Source of the DNA: Marinifilum sp. N1E240
Lineage (GTDB): Bacteria; Bacteroidota; Bacteroidia; Bacteroidales; Marinifilaceae
DNA: 64,000 bases
Direction of reading: 5' to 3'
Assembly (NCBI RefSeq): GCF_009295825.1
Contig: NZ_WHKF01000001.1
Coordinates: 647,088-711,087, forward strand
Shown: piece after piece, positions 35,146 to 46,228 of the stretch
How the letters are laid out: each line of letters opens with the position of its first letter
Numbering within the stretch: position 1 is the stretch's first letter
The notes under the pieces: generated by a model
Databases searched by the model: none
What the model was told of the DNA's origin: nothing
The model's input: the letters and a program-made list of their open reading frames with translations, nothing else
Program-made: the position numbers and the translations under genes

Positions 35146-36396
35146 ATGAAATATTTATCTAAGGCTTTAGTATTCTTTTTTCTAGTAATTAACTTTCAAT
35201 TTGGTGGATTAAATCTTAATGCTCAATCGTATAATTGTTATCTATATGGATCGATTACTACGGTGGATGGAGATGTTTATGAAGGACCTATTCGCTGGAA
35301 CGATGAAGAGGTATTTCTCACTGATGTTTTTAATTCAGAAAAAATTGAGAATCCTTATTTAAAATATTTGGATAAGGAGATTAGAGACGATAAATATAAT
35401 GGAAAAGGGAAATCTCGATACGGTTTTGAGGTGTCCAGAGGAAATTATAGAGATGTTCAATACGCTAAATACATTAGGAAATTTGAATGTCGGTTTGGTG
35501 ATATTGCGTCCATTTCAGTTACCGGAGAAAAATCTGTTAATTTGGAGTTGAAAACTGGAAAGTTTATCAACTTATCTGGGGGATCAAATGATTTGGGAAA
35601 TAAGGTTTGGGTTCTTGATAATGAGCTGGGCTTGATGAAAATTGATTGGAACAGAATTGATGTGGTAAATTTTTTCAGACCAAGCATAAAGCCAGTAGAA
35701 AATTTTGGAGAGCCAATTTATGGAAAAATAACTAGTACTATTGGTGAGTTTGAAGGGTTCATACAATGGGATCACGATGAAAGATTGTTAAGGGATAAAT
35801 TGGATGGTTGGAGTAGAGATGGAGATATTAGTATTCCTTTTAGCAAAATTAGCAAGATCCAAAAAATAGAAAGAGGTAGCCGAATTACTCTACCATCAGG
35901 TCGTCAACTTGAACTAAAATCTTCGAATGATGTTACCCGCAACAACCGAGGGATTATTGTTACCATACCGGAAGTCGGACGAATCGATTTTACTTGGGAG
36001 CATTTTTTGTCTCTTGAACTGATGCCAATACCTCAAAATGTAGTTACTTGTTTTTCCGAGTTTAAAGATTCTGATCGTTTGTATGGAAAAATCACTACTC
36101 ACAATGACAAAACGTATGAAGGAGTAATTGTTTATGATTTGGATGAGGCTATGGATTCCGAAATATTAAATGGTTTAAACGACAAACTTGATTTTTCCAT
36201 TCCATTTCGAAATATTAAAAAAATAGAACCAAAATCTTATAATTATTGTCTAGTTGAACTTAAGAATGGAGAAAATTTATTTTTAGGCGATAAGACTGAT
36301 GTATCTGGAAAGAATTTAGGTATTTTGATTTTTACAGGCTCGGAAGAATTCCAATTTTTTAAATGGGAAGATGTTAAAGTGTTGGAAATCTTGTAG
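35146..36396 (+). CDS. Secreted protein made of three internal repeats, unknown function
   Basis: A 416-residue exported protein. I start at the ATG at 35146, giving MKYLSKALVFFFLVINFQFG as signal; the GTG three codons upstream is weaker. The mature part is three degenerate units of about 100-150 residues (roughly 32-178, 188-299, 313-416). Each opens with YGxIT..xxxYEGxIxW..DE, runs through a D-x-L-x-G block and an F..I..I strand, then has L.SG..L.L....ND....N.GI and ends with a W..(hydrophobic) strand. I do not recognise the family; it looks like a repeated beta-barrel or SH3-like fold. It precedes the giant T9SS cargo by 322 bp, behind a terminator-like hairpin. Confidence 0.7.
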   Translation: MKYLSKALVFFFLVINFQFGGLNLNAQSYNCYLYGSITTVDGDVYEGPIRWNDEEVFLTDVFNSEKIENPYLKYLDKEIRDDKYNGKGKSRYGFEVSRGNYRDVQYAKYIRKFECRFGDIASISVTGEKSVNLELKTGKFINLSGGSNDLGNKVWVLDNELGLMKIDWNRIDVVNFFRPSIKPVENFGEPIYGKITSTIGEFEGFIQWDHDERLLRDKLDGWSRDGDISIPFSKISKIQKIERGSRITLPSGRQLELKSSNDVTRNNRGIIVTIPEVGRIDFTWEHFLSLELMPIPQNVVTCFSEFKDSDRLYGKITTHNDKTYEGVIVYDLDEAMDSEILNGLNDKLDFSIPFRNIKKIEPKSYNYCLVELKNGENLFLGDKTDVSGKNLGILIFTGSEEFQFFKWEDVKVLEIL

Positions 36397-36718
36397 ATGT
36401 AAGGTGTTTTAAGAGTATTGTTTGTCTGAACCCTGATTGGATTTTTATTCGATTAGGGTTTTGCTTTTCTAAATAACTGATTTGGGATAAATTACCCTTG
36501 TTTAAATATTCTAAAACAAAAACTATTCATAACTTGAGGGAAATTAGTTCAAAATGTATTGAAATAAAATAGGGGTAATAATTAATATGTTGAAATTTTT
36601 CCCCAAATTTGAAACTTATTTATTTTTCTCTCGTCAAAACAAGAAGTTCTTTTATTGATAGAAATATTGTTTTTATCTAAGCTGTTGGGAAATTTGACTG
36701 ATTAGAAAACTGTTTGTT
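36397..36718. other. Gene-free region before the giant T9SS gene
   Basis: 322 bp, very A+T-rich, with no credible gene. It holds a hairpin at 36429-36460 and must hold the promoter of the giant gene, but no clean TTG/TAnnTTTG pair was found. Confidence 0.6.
36429..36460 (+). terminator. Terminator-like hairpin
   Basis: AACCCTGATTG at 36429-36439 pairs with CGATTAGGGTT at 36450-36460 (two G-T wobbles), followed by a broken T run (TTGCTTTTC). Probably ends the transcript of the three-repeat protein. Confidence 0.6.
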
Positions 36719-39700
36719 ATGAAAAGGTACGGAGCAAGTTTACTCTTATTAGTATTATTACATATTATTAGCTTTAGCACATTGGCTCGCGATTTTTATT
36801 GGATCGGGGGCTCTGGTAATTTCAATGATATTCAACATTGGAGTGATCAGCCTGGAGGTAAGGTTAATTCAGGTGCTTTGTTGCCAGATAAAGACGACAA
36901 TGTATATTTCGACCAATATTCATTTCCAGACCCTGGGGCCACAGTAACAATTACTAATGTTGCTAGATGTGCAAATATGCATTGGGGCGATGTAAAAAAT
37001 ATGCCAACGCTTACTACAGATAGTAACGAGGCTCATTATCTTGTCATTTACGGAGGAGTAACTTTTAATAATAATATGATTCTTAATTTGAATCGTCCAT
37101 TATATTTTAGAGCCAGTACAATTGGAAATGAAATTGATTTTGGCGGGAACGTATTTGATGGTGATTTAGTTTTTGAAAATAATGGTGGCTGGAGAATTAC
37201 GAGTGAAGTAGATATCATAGATAATGACATCTATTTTAATCAAGGAACTTTAAGCATTGAGGCAGATGTGAATTGTGGAAGGTTTATATCTGAGAATTCG
37301 GTATCAAGAGAATTGTTTTTGAATTCATCAAACATAAACCTGAATAAAAGTGGCAGTTCGGTTATATCAATACAGACTGAGAATTTAAATATTACTCCTG
37401 GTGATTCTAAAATAAGCATTCTTTCAAATAATTCTTCAATTGAAACATCAGGTACAAAAAGTATTGAGTTTAATGATGTTGTGTTTGAAGGAAATTCCGG
37501 GATTGTTTCAACATCCGCTCTTCAGGCATCGTTTAATGAGTTGACTTTTAGACAGAATGGTCGTCTTCAAGGACAAAATGATTTTCAGGAATTAGAATTC
37601 ACTCAGGGTTTTACCTACGAGATTGATAGCGATGGAGTACAAAATGTTCAAGATGTATTTATAGCAAAAGGAGAGTGTTATGCTTATATAACTATTAATG
37701 GAGCAAATTCCGGAGGTTTTATTTCAGCGGAAAATGTAGATTTAAATTATCTGAAAGTTAAGAATATATCAGCTAGTGGAGCTGCGGTTAATTTCAATGC
37801 AACTAATTCTTACGATTTAGGTGGTAATACAGCCTGGATTTTTGGCGATCCTTCATTTGCTGATTATACATGGACAGGTGCTACTGATAACAATTGGGGA
37901 ACTCCAAGTAACTGGAGCGATAATTGTGTTCCTTCCAGAAATAATAATGCAATTATACCAGCTGGTTCAACCGTAGAAATAGATGTGCCTGCTGAATGTA
38001 AGTCATTGGATATAGATGATAATGCAACTTTAGGTGGATCTGGTGTTTTAGATATTTATGGATCATTAACCGCTACAAATTCTACTTGGGCATACGATGG
38101 CGAAACTTGTTTTAAAGGTACAGCTGTAGGAAATACAATTTCCATTAATGCTACAATGGCAGGTTCTATGGTTGTTGATGGAACCGGAGAATGGAGTTTA
38201 CTTACCGAATTAAATATTGACAATATTTTAAATATAAACTCAGGAACCTTTAAAGCCAATGGAAATGTAATTTCTATTGATCAGTTTAATTCCAATTCCA
38301 TGTTGCCGCGTACTTTTGACATTACGAATACAAATGTTAAAATTAATGAAGGAGTAACAAAAGCTTGGAGTGCTGAAGGTAGTAATTTTATATTGGTTCA
38401 AACGGGATCGGTAATTACATTAACACAAAGCGGAGCAGAGTTTTACAATAATTTGCCTGATGGGGTTATTTATGGAAAAGTGGTTTTTAACCCACTTGAT
38501 AATTTAGTCTTTTTAACCAATGGTGATGATACTTCATATCCTGAATTTGAAGAGCTGAAATTTAATGGAAGCGCAAATATTGTAGGTAACCATCAATATT
38601 CAAATCTGATTTTATCAAAAGGAAATGAATATACTTTTGAAGAGGGAAGTGTTCAGAAAATACTTGTTGGTGATGGTTTTAGTGCACATGGTACTTGTTC
38701 CGAGAACATTACATTAAAAGGTAATGGTGGTGTTGCTTACCTGCAATGCGACGTTAATTCAACAGATATTGTAAGAATTAGAGTTGAGAATGTAAATGTA
38801 ACTGGTGGTTTTGCCGGAGTGTTGGAAGCAAGAGAATCAATAGGAGTTACTGGTTATGATGGCTGGGTATTTCCAGATGATTTGATGGGAGGAGATGTTT
38901 ACTGGACTGGTGATGTAAATGATGATTGGTTTGAGGCGGGAAACTGGGATATCGGTTGTATTCCTACACGTAAGGATAATGTGTTTTTTGAGGATGCAAA
39001 AGTTACAGGAAGTTCTGTTGTAAAAATATCTATTAAGGGTAAGATTGCAGAATGTAATGATATGACCTGGAAAGATGCTACAGGAATGACATTTAACGGG
39101 GATCAGCCATTGAATGTTTTTGGTAGTTTTGACTTAACAGGAATGACAGATGGTCAAAATAATTTCTCTGGTGAGATTAGTTTTAAATCAGAAGAGTCTG
39201 AAATTATAAAAACAGGAATAATTCAACTTTCGAGTGATTTAAAGTTTGAAGGTAACGAACAAGAAGATGGCAGTTGGAATTCTGGCACATGGACATTAGA
39301 TGCTGATTTAATCACCATTGGATCTATTGTACTTGAAAATGGAAATTTAGTAACAGCAAATAATAATATAGAGACAAAAGAATTTCTATCTAATTTTGGT
39401 GTTGATAATATAAGAAGTTTAGATTTAGGATCTTCTACTGTTAGTTTGGAACGAATGGAGGTTTCTGCTGAAGCTTTCACATTAAATTCTGGAACTTCAT
39501 TAATTGAATTCAATGTTGCTGGAGAATTTGTTATTTCTCAGGGGGATGAGATATTGAATTTTTACAATGTTACCTATGATGAAAGTGATGGAAATGCTTA
39601 TTTAGATGTGTTTGCTAATGATGTTAGTTTTAATGAAATGGTATTTAATGGAAATACTTATTTCCGAAAAACAAATACTACAAAAATCGGATTTACTGCT

Positions 39701-42700
39701 GAAAGTATTCGAACGGCAGTTGGTAAAACCTATGTTTTTGAAAGTGGACAAACCTATGTATTAGGTAATGTAATTGCAAACGGAGCTTGTGAAGGTACTA
39801 TTGATATTACTGGTTCTGATTCGGATGCTGCAATATTTAAAGCAAAAACTGGAGTTGCTGATATTGAGGTGAATTCTGTGAATCTTCTAAATATTAATGC
39901 AGATCCTGTTGACGTTTTTGTAGCTAAATCTTCTCTGGATTTAGGTAATACCACTGGGTGGAAATTTGAAGATGAGCCAGTCGGTGATGACTTGTATTGG
40001 ATTGGTGGAACTGGAAATTGGGATGATCCTGATCATTGGGCAACATTTCCAACGGCAACAGTAGCAGATGGATGTGTGCCAACAGCAAAAGATAATGTAT
40101 ATTTTACCGAATATTCGTTTACTGATTTCGATCAAATTGTATATACAGGAGCAGGAGACATTCGTTGTCGTACAATGGATTGGACGGGATCTGAAACAGC
40201 TCGACCTAATTTTGAGATGGGAGCTACCGATATTTCTGGTGTTTATATTTACGGATCACTAATATTGAATTCTCAGGTTGATATTGACTTATCACCAATG
40301 GTAGATTTCTATTTTAGAGCTACAGAAGCTCAGAATATTAACACTTTTGGTTATGTATTTCCTAATAATGTTGAATTTGATGGAAAAGATGGAGTTTGGA
40401 ATATGTTAGCAGATTTTCAGACCGAAGGAGATTTATTTATCCGCCATGGAAAGCTTGTCGCGAATGGAAACTTGCTAGAATGTAAGAGTTTAACATCTAC
40501 AGATACACCAGAGGGAATTAATTCAAGAGGACTGGATATTGCAAATTCCAATGTAATTATTAACGGTAGTGAAGATGGATCGGGAAGATCAGTTTATATT
40601 AATTTAGCTGATGAATTTTATGATCAAGGATTTGAACTGATAGCCGATAATAGTACTGTGAAATTGGCTGATAATGCAGAGCTTGTCTTAGTAGGAACCG
40701 GAGCTCATAGTATTAGTTTTAATGAATTGATATTTGAAAACGATGGTGAATTAGAATCTGGATTCTCTGGTTTGGATGTGTATGTTTCACATTTGTTGTT
40801 CAAAGGGAATGGTAATATAAATGGTAAAAACAATAGATTTGGAACACTTGAGTTATCAAGAGGTTTCGAGTTTAAATTCGAGAAAGGAAGAACGATTACT
40901 ACCGATAATTTATTAGTAGAAGGGAGTTGTTTTGCACCAATTTATCTGCATTCTTCAAAAGAAGGTGTTGGTAACGAAACATTTATTGTGTCTAAGAATA
41001 ATGTAGTTGGTAATTTTCTTGAATTAAAAGATATTCATGCTGATGTTTCGAGTGGAGTAAGTTATACTGCAACAAATTCGTTCAAACTTGGAAATGTCGT
41101 TGGCTGGAATACTGATGAGACAATTGCACCAATAGCTTTATATTGGACAGGTAATGGAGTTGATGATAGTTGGCACAATCATGAAAACTGGAGTAGGGCT
41201 GCAGATGGAAGTGAAGAAGGTTGTATTCCAACTCTTAACGATGACGTATTTTTTACTGAAAACTCATTTCTGGGAAGTAAGTTAGTGGAAATTACTGCTG
41301 ACGCACGTTGTCACAATATGACGTGGGAAGATGATATCGATCCTGATGCGAATTTTTCAATAAATTCAAAACTACAAATTGGTGGATTCATGGATCTTGC
41401 GGAAAGTATGACTTTGGATATGCAAGGTGTTTTTGAGTTTATCGGTGATGGAATTTTAGGAGATAAGATTGTCGATTTTGCAGAAAAATCAATGGATGGA
41501 GATATTAGATTTCAAGGAAACGGACAATCGTGGATTTGGAAATCAGGATTGATTACATCAGGTGATTTATTTATTGAGGCAGGATATGTTTCTACTCAAG
41601 GTCATAATTTTACAGTGAGTAAATTTAGTTCACTTTCATTAGATGATTTTGATGCAGTTCGTAAATTTGACATGTCGAATTCTTTGGTTACGGTAAGTTC
41701 TGATGAAATTACCGGCTGGAATATGATAATGAATACCACTGGAGGATTGGAATTTATAAGTTCAGATTCTAAAATTACTTTTACCAATGGTGGTGGAATT
41801 TATTGTAGAACAGATGGTGATGTAAGTTTCGGTTTTGTTGATTTCTTTAATAATGGTGTTATTAATATTACTAGTTCTTCAGATTTAGAACATGGACATT
41901 TTAATTCTGTTCGATTCTTAGAACAAGGAAAAATATTTGGAAAAAATTCATTCTCAAATCTCGAGTTTACTTTAGGATATGAGAATAACACAATTGAATC
42001 AGGAAAATTGATTACCATTGAATATGATTTAAAGATGGAAGGTGTGCGTTGTTCTTATGTTTTTCTAAAAGCAAGTACACCAGGATCTCCTGCATTTATT
42101 AATAAACCATCTGGTATTTTTGAAAAAATATACAATGCATCACTTACTGATATTCAGGGAACTTCGGGATCGGGACTAAATCACTTGGTAAAATACAAAT
42201 ACGATAATACACGCAGTACAGGATTTGAAGAATATGTTGATCCAAGTGGAGAAGAAAATCCACCATCATTTGAAGATAGTTTTGATTTGCCTAAAGAAGA
42301 GTGGTGTAGTAATGTTGCTGTTCTTGATCATGTTAAAGGATTTCCAATTAATAATTCCACAACATTTCAATGGTATTATAGTATTGATGGAGCCGCCGAC
42401 CCTTATGAAGAGATGGATGGAGAAACAAATGCAGTGATTGAAGTTACTGAAAATGGATTTTATAAAGTTGAAGTAATTTATGGATTAACCAATGAAGCTA
42501 CTCCATGTATTATTGAATCTATAATTGAAGTTTCACTTGGAGAAGTTTCAACAGTTTCATTGGAAATTACCGCAAACAATGTAAAATGTTTCGGAGAAAA
42601 TAATGGTCATGTTGTTGCAAAAGTTAAATCAGTTCAATATCCGGAATATCAATTTTTCTGGAAAAATGAAGATGGTGTTGAACCAACTAATACTACAAAT

Positions 42701-45700
42701 AAAACAGAGTGGGAAAATACTGCAATCAATTTGGCACCTGGAAAATATTACGTAACTGTTGCTGATGGTAAAAATTGTGAGTTCGATACCATAGTAAATA
42801 TTTTCGATGCATATGAATTATTGATAGATGATATCGATACCAAAGATTTAACTTGTTTTACTGTTCCGGAAGGAGAAATAAAAATTTCTGCCTCTGGAGG
42901 AACAGGAAATTTATCTTATTATCTGGATGGAGAAATTCAAGCAGATGAAAATTTCACAGATTTGTTTTCTGGAGATTATAAAATTTTCGTTCAGGATGAA
43001 AACAATTGTAAAACAGATGAAGTTGATATTACTCTAAATTCAAATCCTGAAATTGAGCTTTCTTTAAATGGAATGGACTTAAGATGTTATGGGGAAAGTA
43101 ATGGAGAATTTTCACCAACGATAACTGGCGGTGTTCCTGACTATTCCTATTCATGGTCTGGACCTGATGGATTTTCTTCAACAGATTTAAATATTTTTGG
43201 TTTGTCTGGTGGTACATATAAATTAACAGTAACAGATGATTCTGGTTGTATTGCGGAAGATGAAAATGACTTATCTGAACCTCAGGAACTCATTGCAGAA
43301 GAGTTAGTTATCGAGCCGACAACTTGTCATGGTGAAGCAACCGGTGAGCTGTTTGTAGTAGGTGGACAGGGTACTCCAAACTACAGGTATTTACTTGATG
43401 GAGTGGAAGATGCAACTGGAATATTTAAAGGTTTAGCCCCTGAGAATTACGAATTACGTATCATTGATGCCCATGGGTGTATATATGATCAGGATATCGA
43501 AATAACAGAGCCTTCAGAAATAAGATTTCAAGTTGCAGATAAAGTTTTACCATCTTGCGAAAAAACTGAAGATGGAATTATTCACATAACTCCGTTTGGA
43601 GGAAATGAAGGTTATACTTTTTCATGGACAGGTCCGAATGATTATAAATCTTACGATCAAAATATTGAGAACCTTATCTCTGGTGAATATCATTTAGAAA
43701 TTACGGATAAGAAAAATTGTTCCTCATCGGATGTTGTTGATTTGGATCTCGGTCTTACTCTTCAATTAGGATTGGTAGTTGAACAACATGTGAAAACAGC
43801 CGGTACAAATACTGGAATTTTGGCTCTTGAAATTTTAGAGGGAACAATTCCTTATACATTTACAATTAGTGGACCTGGAATTTCAATAGATAGTCCGGAT
43901 AATTTTGATGATCATTATTATTTGGAAGGAGATTTACCTGCAGGAGTTTACACGGTTATTGCTAGTGATGCATCAGGATGTGCGACAGTGGAAAAATCCA
44001 TTATTATTGAAGAACCGGAAGGGTTATTTGCTTATGTTGAGCAAGTTAAGTCTACTGGTTGTACTGGAGGATCAGACGGAGAATTGACGGTTGTAGTTGC
44101 CGGAGGTACAGGAACTTATGCTTATTCATGGACAGGACCGGGAGGGTTTTCTGCTTCCACAAAAGATATAACAGGATTAGTAGCTGGTGTTTATAGTGTG
44201 ACAGTTAGTGATGGTGGAAATATTGCGAATGCTAATTTTGAAATGTTACCAGCTGATCCAATTGTTGCAAATGTTGCAAGTTTTAATAATGTAACTTGTT
44301 ATCAATCAGCTGATGGAATGATTGAATTGGCTATTGAAACTGGTGGTGTTGATTATACTATTGAGTGGACTAGTGATAATGGATTTTTATCATCAGCCAA
44401 GCGAATTTTGGATTTAGAACCGGGTATTTACGATTATAAAGTGACCACTGTTGGAGGATGCTTTGTAGAAGGTAATCAGATAATTACAGAACCTGATCCT
44501 CTTAGTATATCAGTGGAAGCTTTTGATATTAGTATTGAAGGAGAAAGAGATGGTAGTGTAACTGCTAATTTTGGAAATGGAACGGCTCCATATACAGTAT
44601 TGGTCTCAGGACCAAATGGTTATTCTTTCTCAGAAATTGGCAATACTTCTGGAACTTTAACTGTTACCGGATTGGAAATGGGAATTTATGAAGTTGCTGT
44701 TATTGATGACAATGGATGTAGAATCGAGGATTCAAAGAAAGTACATGAACCGACCAAACTCTTGTTGTATACAACATCGGTAGTAGATGTTGTTTGTCCC
44801 GGAGAAAATACTGGATCGATTACTATAGGTGTTGAAGGAGCTAGTGATCCTGCAAATCTTACATTTACCTGGAAAGGTGATAATTATTTTAGAAGTAATG
44901 ATCAGGATATTAGCAATTTAAAAGCTGGACAGTATGAGTTAACTCTATATGATTCAGGAGGCGAGCCTGGTTATGAAGAACAACGACTTATCGTCCATAT
45001 TGTAGAACCTGATATACTGAAAATAGAATACAATTTGGTTAATATCTCTTGCCCGGGAATGAATGATGGGTATATTAATATTCAACCACAAGGTGGTACA
45101 CCTGGCTATTCATGTGTTTGGACGGGGACTGGTGTTTTGCCTAATGATGAAGATCAAAAGAATTTAGCACCAGGTATTTATACAGTTGTAGTTACTGATA
45201 ATAATGGATGTATTTCAGAACCTAAAGATATTGAGGTTATTGAGCCTCCAGCTTTAGTTGTGTCCGTTGAAGATTTTAAAGAGCCAACCTGTTATGGTTA
45301 CGAAAATGGTTGGATTCATTTGAAAATAGAAAATGGTACAGCGCCTTATCTCGTCGAATGGGATAATTATGGTAGTATAACTCAGAATATTGAGGAACTG
45401 GAAAATGGACTCTATAATTTTACGGTAACCGATGATAATGGCTGTAGTGTTACTGATAATATTACGCTTAATGAACCAGATACTTTAATAGCTGAAATTA
45501 ATGATTACACTGATGTATTGTGTCATGGCGATGGAACAGGAAGAGCTTATGTTGACATAAGCGGCGGAACTCCTGATTATACTATTATTTGGTCTGATAG
45601 TCAGGATACTCAGGAAGCTACCGATTTAAAGTTAGGGACTTATGAGGTTTCTGTCACAGATACACAGGGATGTACTGATGTTTCGAGTATAGAGATATTT

Positions 45701-46228
45701 GAACCTGAACCATTAGCAATGGAGGTAGAGGTAATTCGTCCAACCACTTTCGAGTCGATGGATGGAGGATTAAATATAGATGTAACTGGAGGTGTACCTA
45801 ATTACATGTTGGATTGGGTAGATCAGGATTTAAACTCCTATACTGGAGCGGACATTAATGATTTAGAAAGAGGTACTTATCAATTGACAATAACGGATCA
45901 GAACAATTGTCAGATTGATTCAACCATAGTACTTGAATATCTGTTCGAACGAAGAGTAAGAATTCCGAAAGCATTTACACCAAATGCCGATGGATATAAT
46001 GATTACTGGGATATCGAACGAATTGAATTTATACAAGATCTTAAAATAGTTATTTACGATAGGTGGGGTAAAGCAGTTTACAAGTTTAGTGGTACCGGTA
46101 ATGATTACAGGGGTGAGCCTTGGAAAGGTGCCGATGGAACTAAAAAATTACCAATAGGATCGTATTATTACGCCGTTGAGTTGGATGATGAGAAACCAAT
46201 AATGGGTACTGTGACTATTTTAAGATAA
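36719..46228 (+). CDS. Giant type IX-secreted SprB-like surface protein
   Basis: A 3169-residue cell-surface protein, probably an adhesin. A signal peptide (cleavage near residue 23) is followed by five modules starting near residues 25, 382, 726, 1091 and 1473. Each opens with a Y/T-W-x-G...NW motif, then C(I/V)P(T/S)..DN.(V/I)(F/I) and long beta-helix-like strands. A linker (about 1835-1945) leads to some 14 SprB-type repeats of 70-85 residues (CxGxxxG..., GG.P.Y.(Y/F)xW, L..G.Y.(V/L).(V/I)TD..GC) to about 3080. The end (RIPKAFTPNADGYNDYWDIE to GTVTILR) is the CHU_C/gliding-type C-terminal domain, a type B T9SS signal. The sprF gene overlaps its stop by one base. Ligand unknown. Confidence 0.92.
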   Translation: MKRYGASLLLLVLLHIISFSTLARDFYWIGGSGNFNDIQHWSDQPGGKVNSGALLPDKDDNVYFDQYSFPDPGATVTITNVARCANMHWGDVKNMPTLTTDSNEAHYLVIYGGVTFNNNMILNLNRPLYFRASTIGNEIDFGGNVFDGDLVFENNGGWRITSEVDIIDNDIYFNQGTLSIEADVNCGRFISENSVSRELFLNSSNINLNKSGSSVISIQTENLNITPGDSKISILSNNSSIETSGTKSIEFNDVVFEGNSGIVSTSALQASFNELTFRQNGRLQGQNDFQELEFTQGFTYEIDSDGVQNVQDVFIAKGECYAYITINGANSGGFISAENVDLNYLKVKNISASGAAVNFNATNSYDLGGNTAWIFGDPSFADYTWTGATDNNWGTPSNWSDNCVPSRNNNAIIPAGSTVEIDVPAECKSLDIDDNATLGGSGVLDIYGSLTATNSTWAYDGETCFKGTAVGNTISINATMAGSMVVDGTGEWSLLTELNIDNILNINSGTFKANGNVISIDQFNSNSMLPRTFDITNTNVKINEGVTKAWSAEGSNFILVQTGSVITLTQSGAEFYNNLPDGVIYGKVVFNPLDNLVFLTNGDDTSYPEFEELKFNGSANIVGNHQYSNLILSKGNEYTFEEGSVQKILVGDGFSAHGTCSENITLKGNGGVAYLQCDVNSTDIVRIRVENVNVTGGFAGVLEARESIGVTGYDGWVFPDDLMGGDVYWTGDVNDDWFEAGNWDIGCIPTRKDNVFFEDAKVTGSSVVKISIKGKIAECNDMTWKDATGMTFNGDQPLNVFGSFDLTGMTDGQNNFSGEISFKSEESEIIKTGIIQLSSDLKFEGNEQEDGSWNSGTWTLDADLITIGSIVLENGNLVTANNNIETKEFLSNFGVDNIRSLDLGSSTVSLERMEVSAEAFTLNSGTSLIEFNVAGEFVISQGDEILNFYNVTYDESDGNAYLDVFANDVSFNEMVFNGNTYFRKTNTTKIGFTAESIRTAVGKTYVFESGQTYVLGNVIANGACEGTIDITGSDSDAAIFKAKTGVADIEVNSVNLLNINADPVDVFVAKSSLDLGNTTGWKFEDEPVGDDLYWIGGTGNWDDPDHWATFPTATVADGCVPTAKDNVYFTEYSFTDFDQIVYTGAGDIRCRTMDWTGSETARPNFEMGATDISGVYIYGSLILNSQVDIDLSPMVDFYFRATEAQNINTFGYVFPNNVEFDGKDGVWNMLADFQTEGDLFIRHGKLVANGNLLECKSLTSTDTPEGINSRGLDIANSNVIINGSEDGSGRSVYINLADEFYDQGFELIADNSTVKLADNAELVLVGTGAHSISFNELIFENDGELESGFSGLDVYVSHLLFKGNGNINGKNNRFGTLELSRGFEFKFEKGRTITTDNLLVEGSCFAPIYLHSSKEGVGNETFIVSKNNVVGNFLELKDIHADVSSGVSYTATNSFKLGNVVGWNTDETIAPIALYWTGNGVDDSWHNHENWSRAADGSEEGCIPTLNDDVFFTENSFLGSKLVEITADARCHNMTWEDDIDPDANFSINSKLQIGGFMDLAESMTLDMQGVFEFIGDGILGDKIVDFAEKSMDGDIRFQGNGQSWIWKSGLITSGDLFIEAGYVSTQGHNFTVSKFSSLSLDDFDAVRKFDMSNSLVTVSSDEITGWNMIMNTTGGLEFISSDSKITFTNGGGIYCRTDGDVSFGFVDFFNNGVINITSSSDLEHGHFNSVRFLEQGKIFGKNSFSNLEFTLGYENNTIESGKLITIEYDLKMEGVRCSYVFLKASTPGSPAFINKPSGIFEKIYNASLTDIQGTSGSGLNHLVKYKYDNTRSTGFEEYVDPSGEENPPSFEDSFDLPKEEWCSNVAVLDHVKGFPINNSTTFQWYYSIDGAADPYEEMDGETNAVIEVTENGFYKVEVIYGLTNEATPCIIESIIEVSLGEVSTVSLEITANNVKCFGENNGHVVAKVKSVQYPEYQFFWKNEDGVEPTNTTNKTEWENTAINLAPGKYYVTVADGKNCEFDTIVNIFDAYELLIDDIDTKDLTCFTVPEGEIKISASGGTGNLSYYLDGEIQADENFTDLFSGDYKIFVQDENNCKTDEVDITLNSNPEIELSLNGMDLRCYGESNGEFSPTITGGVPDYSYSWSGPDGFSSTDLNIFGLSGGTYKLTVTDDSGCIAEDENDLSEPQELIAEELVIEPTTCHGEATGELFVVGGQGTPNYRYLLDGVEDATGIFKGLAPENYELRIIDAHGCIYDQDIEITEPSEIRFQVADKVLPSCEKTEDGIIHITPFGGNEGYTFSWTGPNDYKSYDQNIENLISGEYHLEITDKKNCSSSDVVDLDLGLTLQLGLVVEQHVKTAGTNTGILALEILEGTIPYTFTISGPGISIDSPDNFDDHYYLEGDLPAGVYTVIASDASGCATVEKSIIIEEPEGLFAYVEQVKSTGCTGGSDGELTVVVAGGTGTYAYSWTGPGGFSASTKDITGLVAGVYSVTVSDGGNIANANFEMLPADPIVANVASFNNVTCYQSADGMIELAIETGGVDYTIEWTSDNGFLSSAKRILDLEPGIYDYKVTTVGGCFVEGNQIITEPDPLSISVEAFDISIEGERDGSVTANFGNGTAPYTVLVSGPNGYSFSEIGNTSGTLTVTGLEMGIYEVAVIDDNGCRIEDSKKVHEPTKLLLYTTSVVDVVCPGENTGSITIGVEGASDPANLTFTWKGDNYFRSNDQDISNLKAGQYELTLYDSGGEPGYEEQRLIVHIVEPDILKIEYNLVNISCPGMNDGYINIQPQGGTPGYSCVWTGTGVLPNDEDQKNLAPGIYTVVVTDNNGCISEPKDIEVIEPPALVVSVEDFKEPTCYGYENGWIHLKIENGTAPYLVEWDNYGSITQNIEELENGLYNFTVTDDNGCSVTDNITLNEPDTLIAEINDYTDVLCHGDGTGRAYVDISGGTPDYTIIWSDSQDTQEATDLKLGTYEVSVTDTQGCTDVSSIEIFEPEPLAMEVEVIRPTTFESMDGGLNIDVTGGVPNYMLDWVDQDLNSYTGADINDLERGTYQLTITDQNNCQIDSTIVLEYLFERRVRIPKAFTPNADGYNDYWDIERIEFIQDLKIVIYDRWGKAVYKFSGTGNDYRGEPWKGADGTKKLPIGSYYYAVELDDEKPIMGTVTILR

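Noticed and set aside
42560-45940. DNA-level tandem repeats in the SprB region
   Set aside because: The repeats are visible in protein but too divergent in bases to be recent DNA duplications.
36719-46228. Many small antisense and other-frame reading frames inside the giant gene
   Set aside because: They are short, lack family matches or start signals, and are shadows of the strong coding frame.
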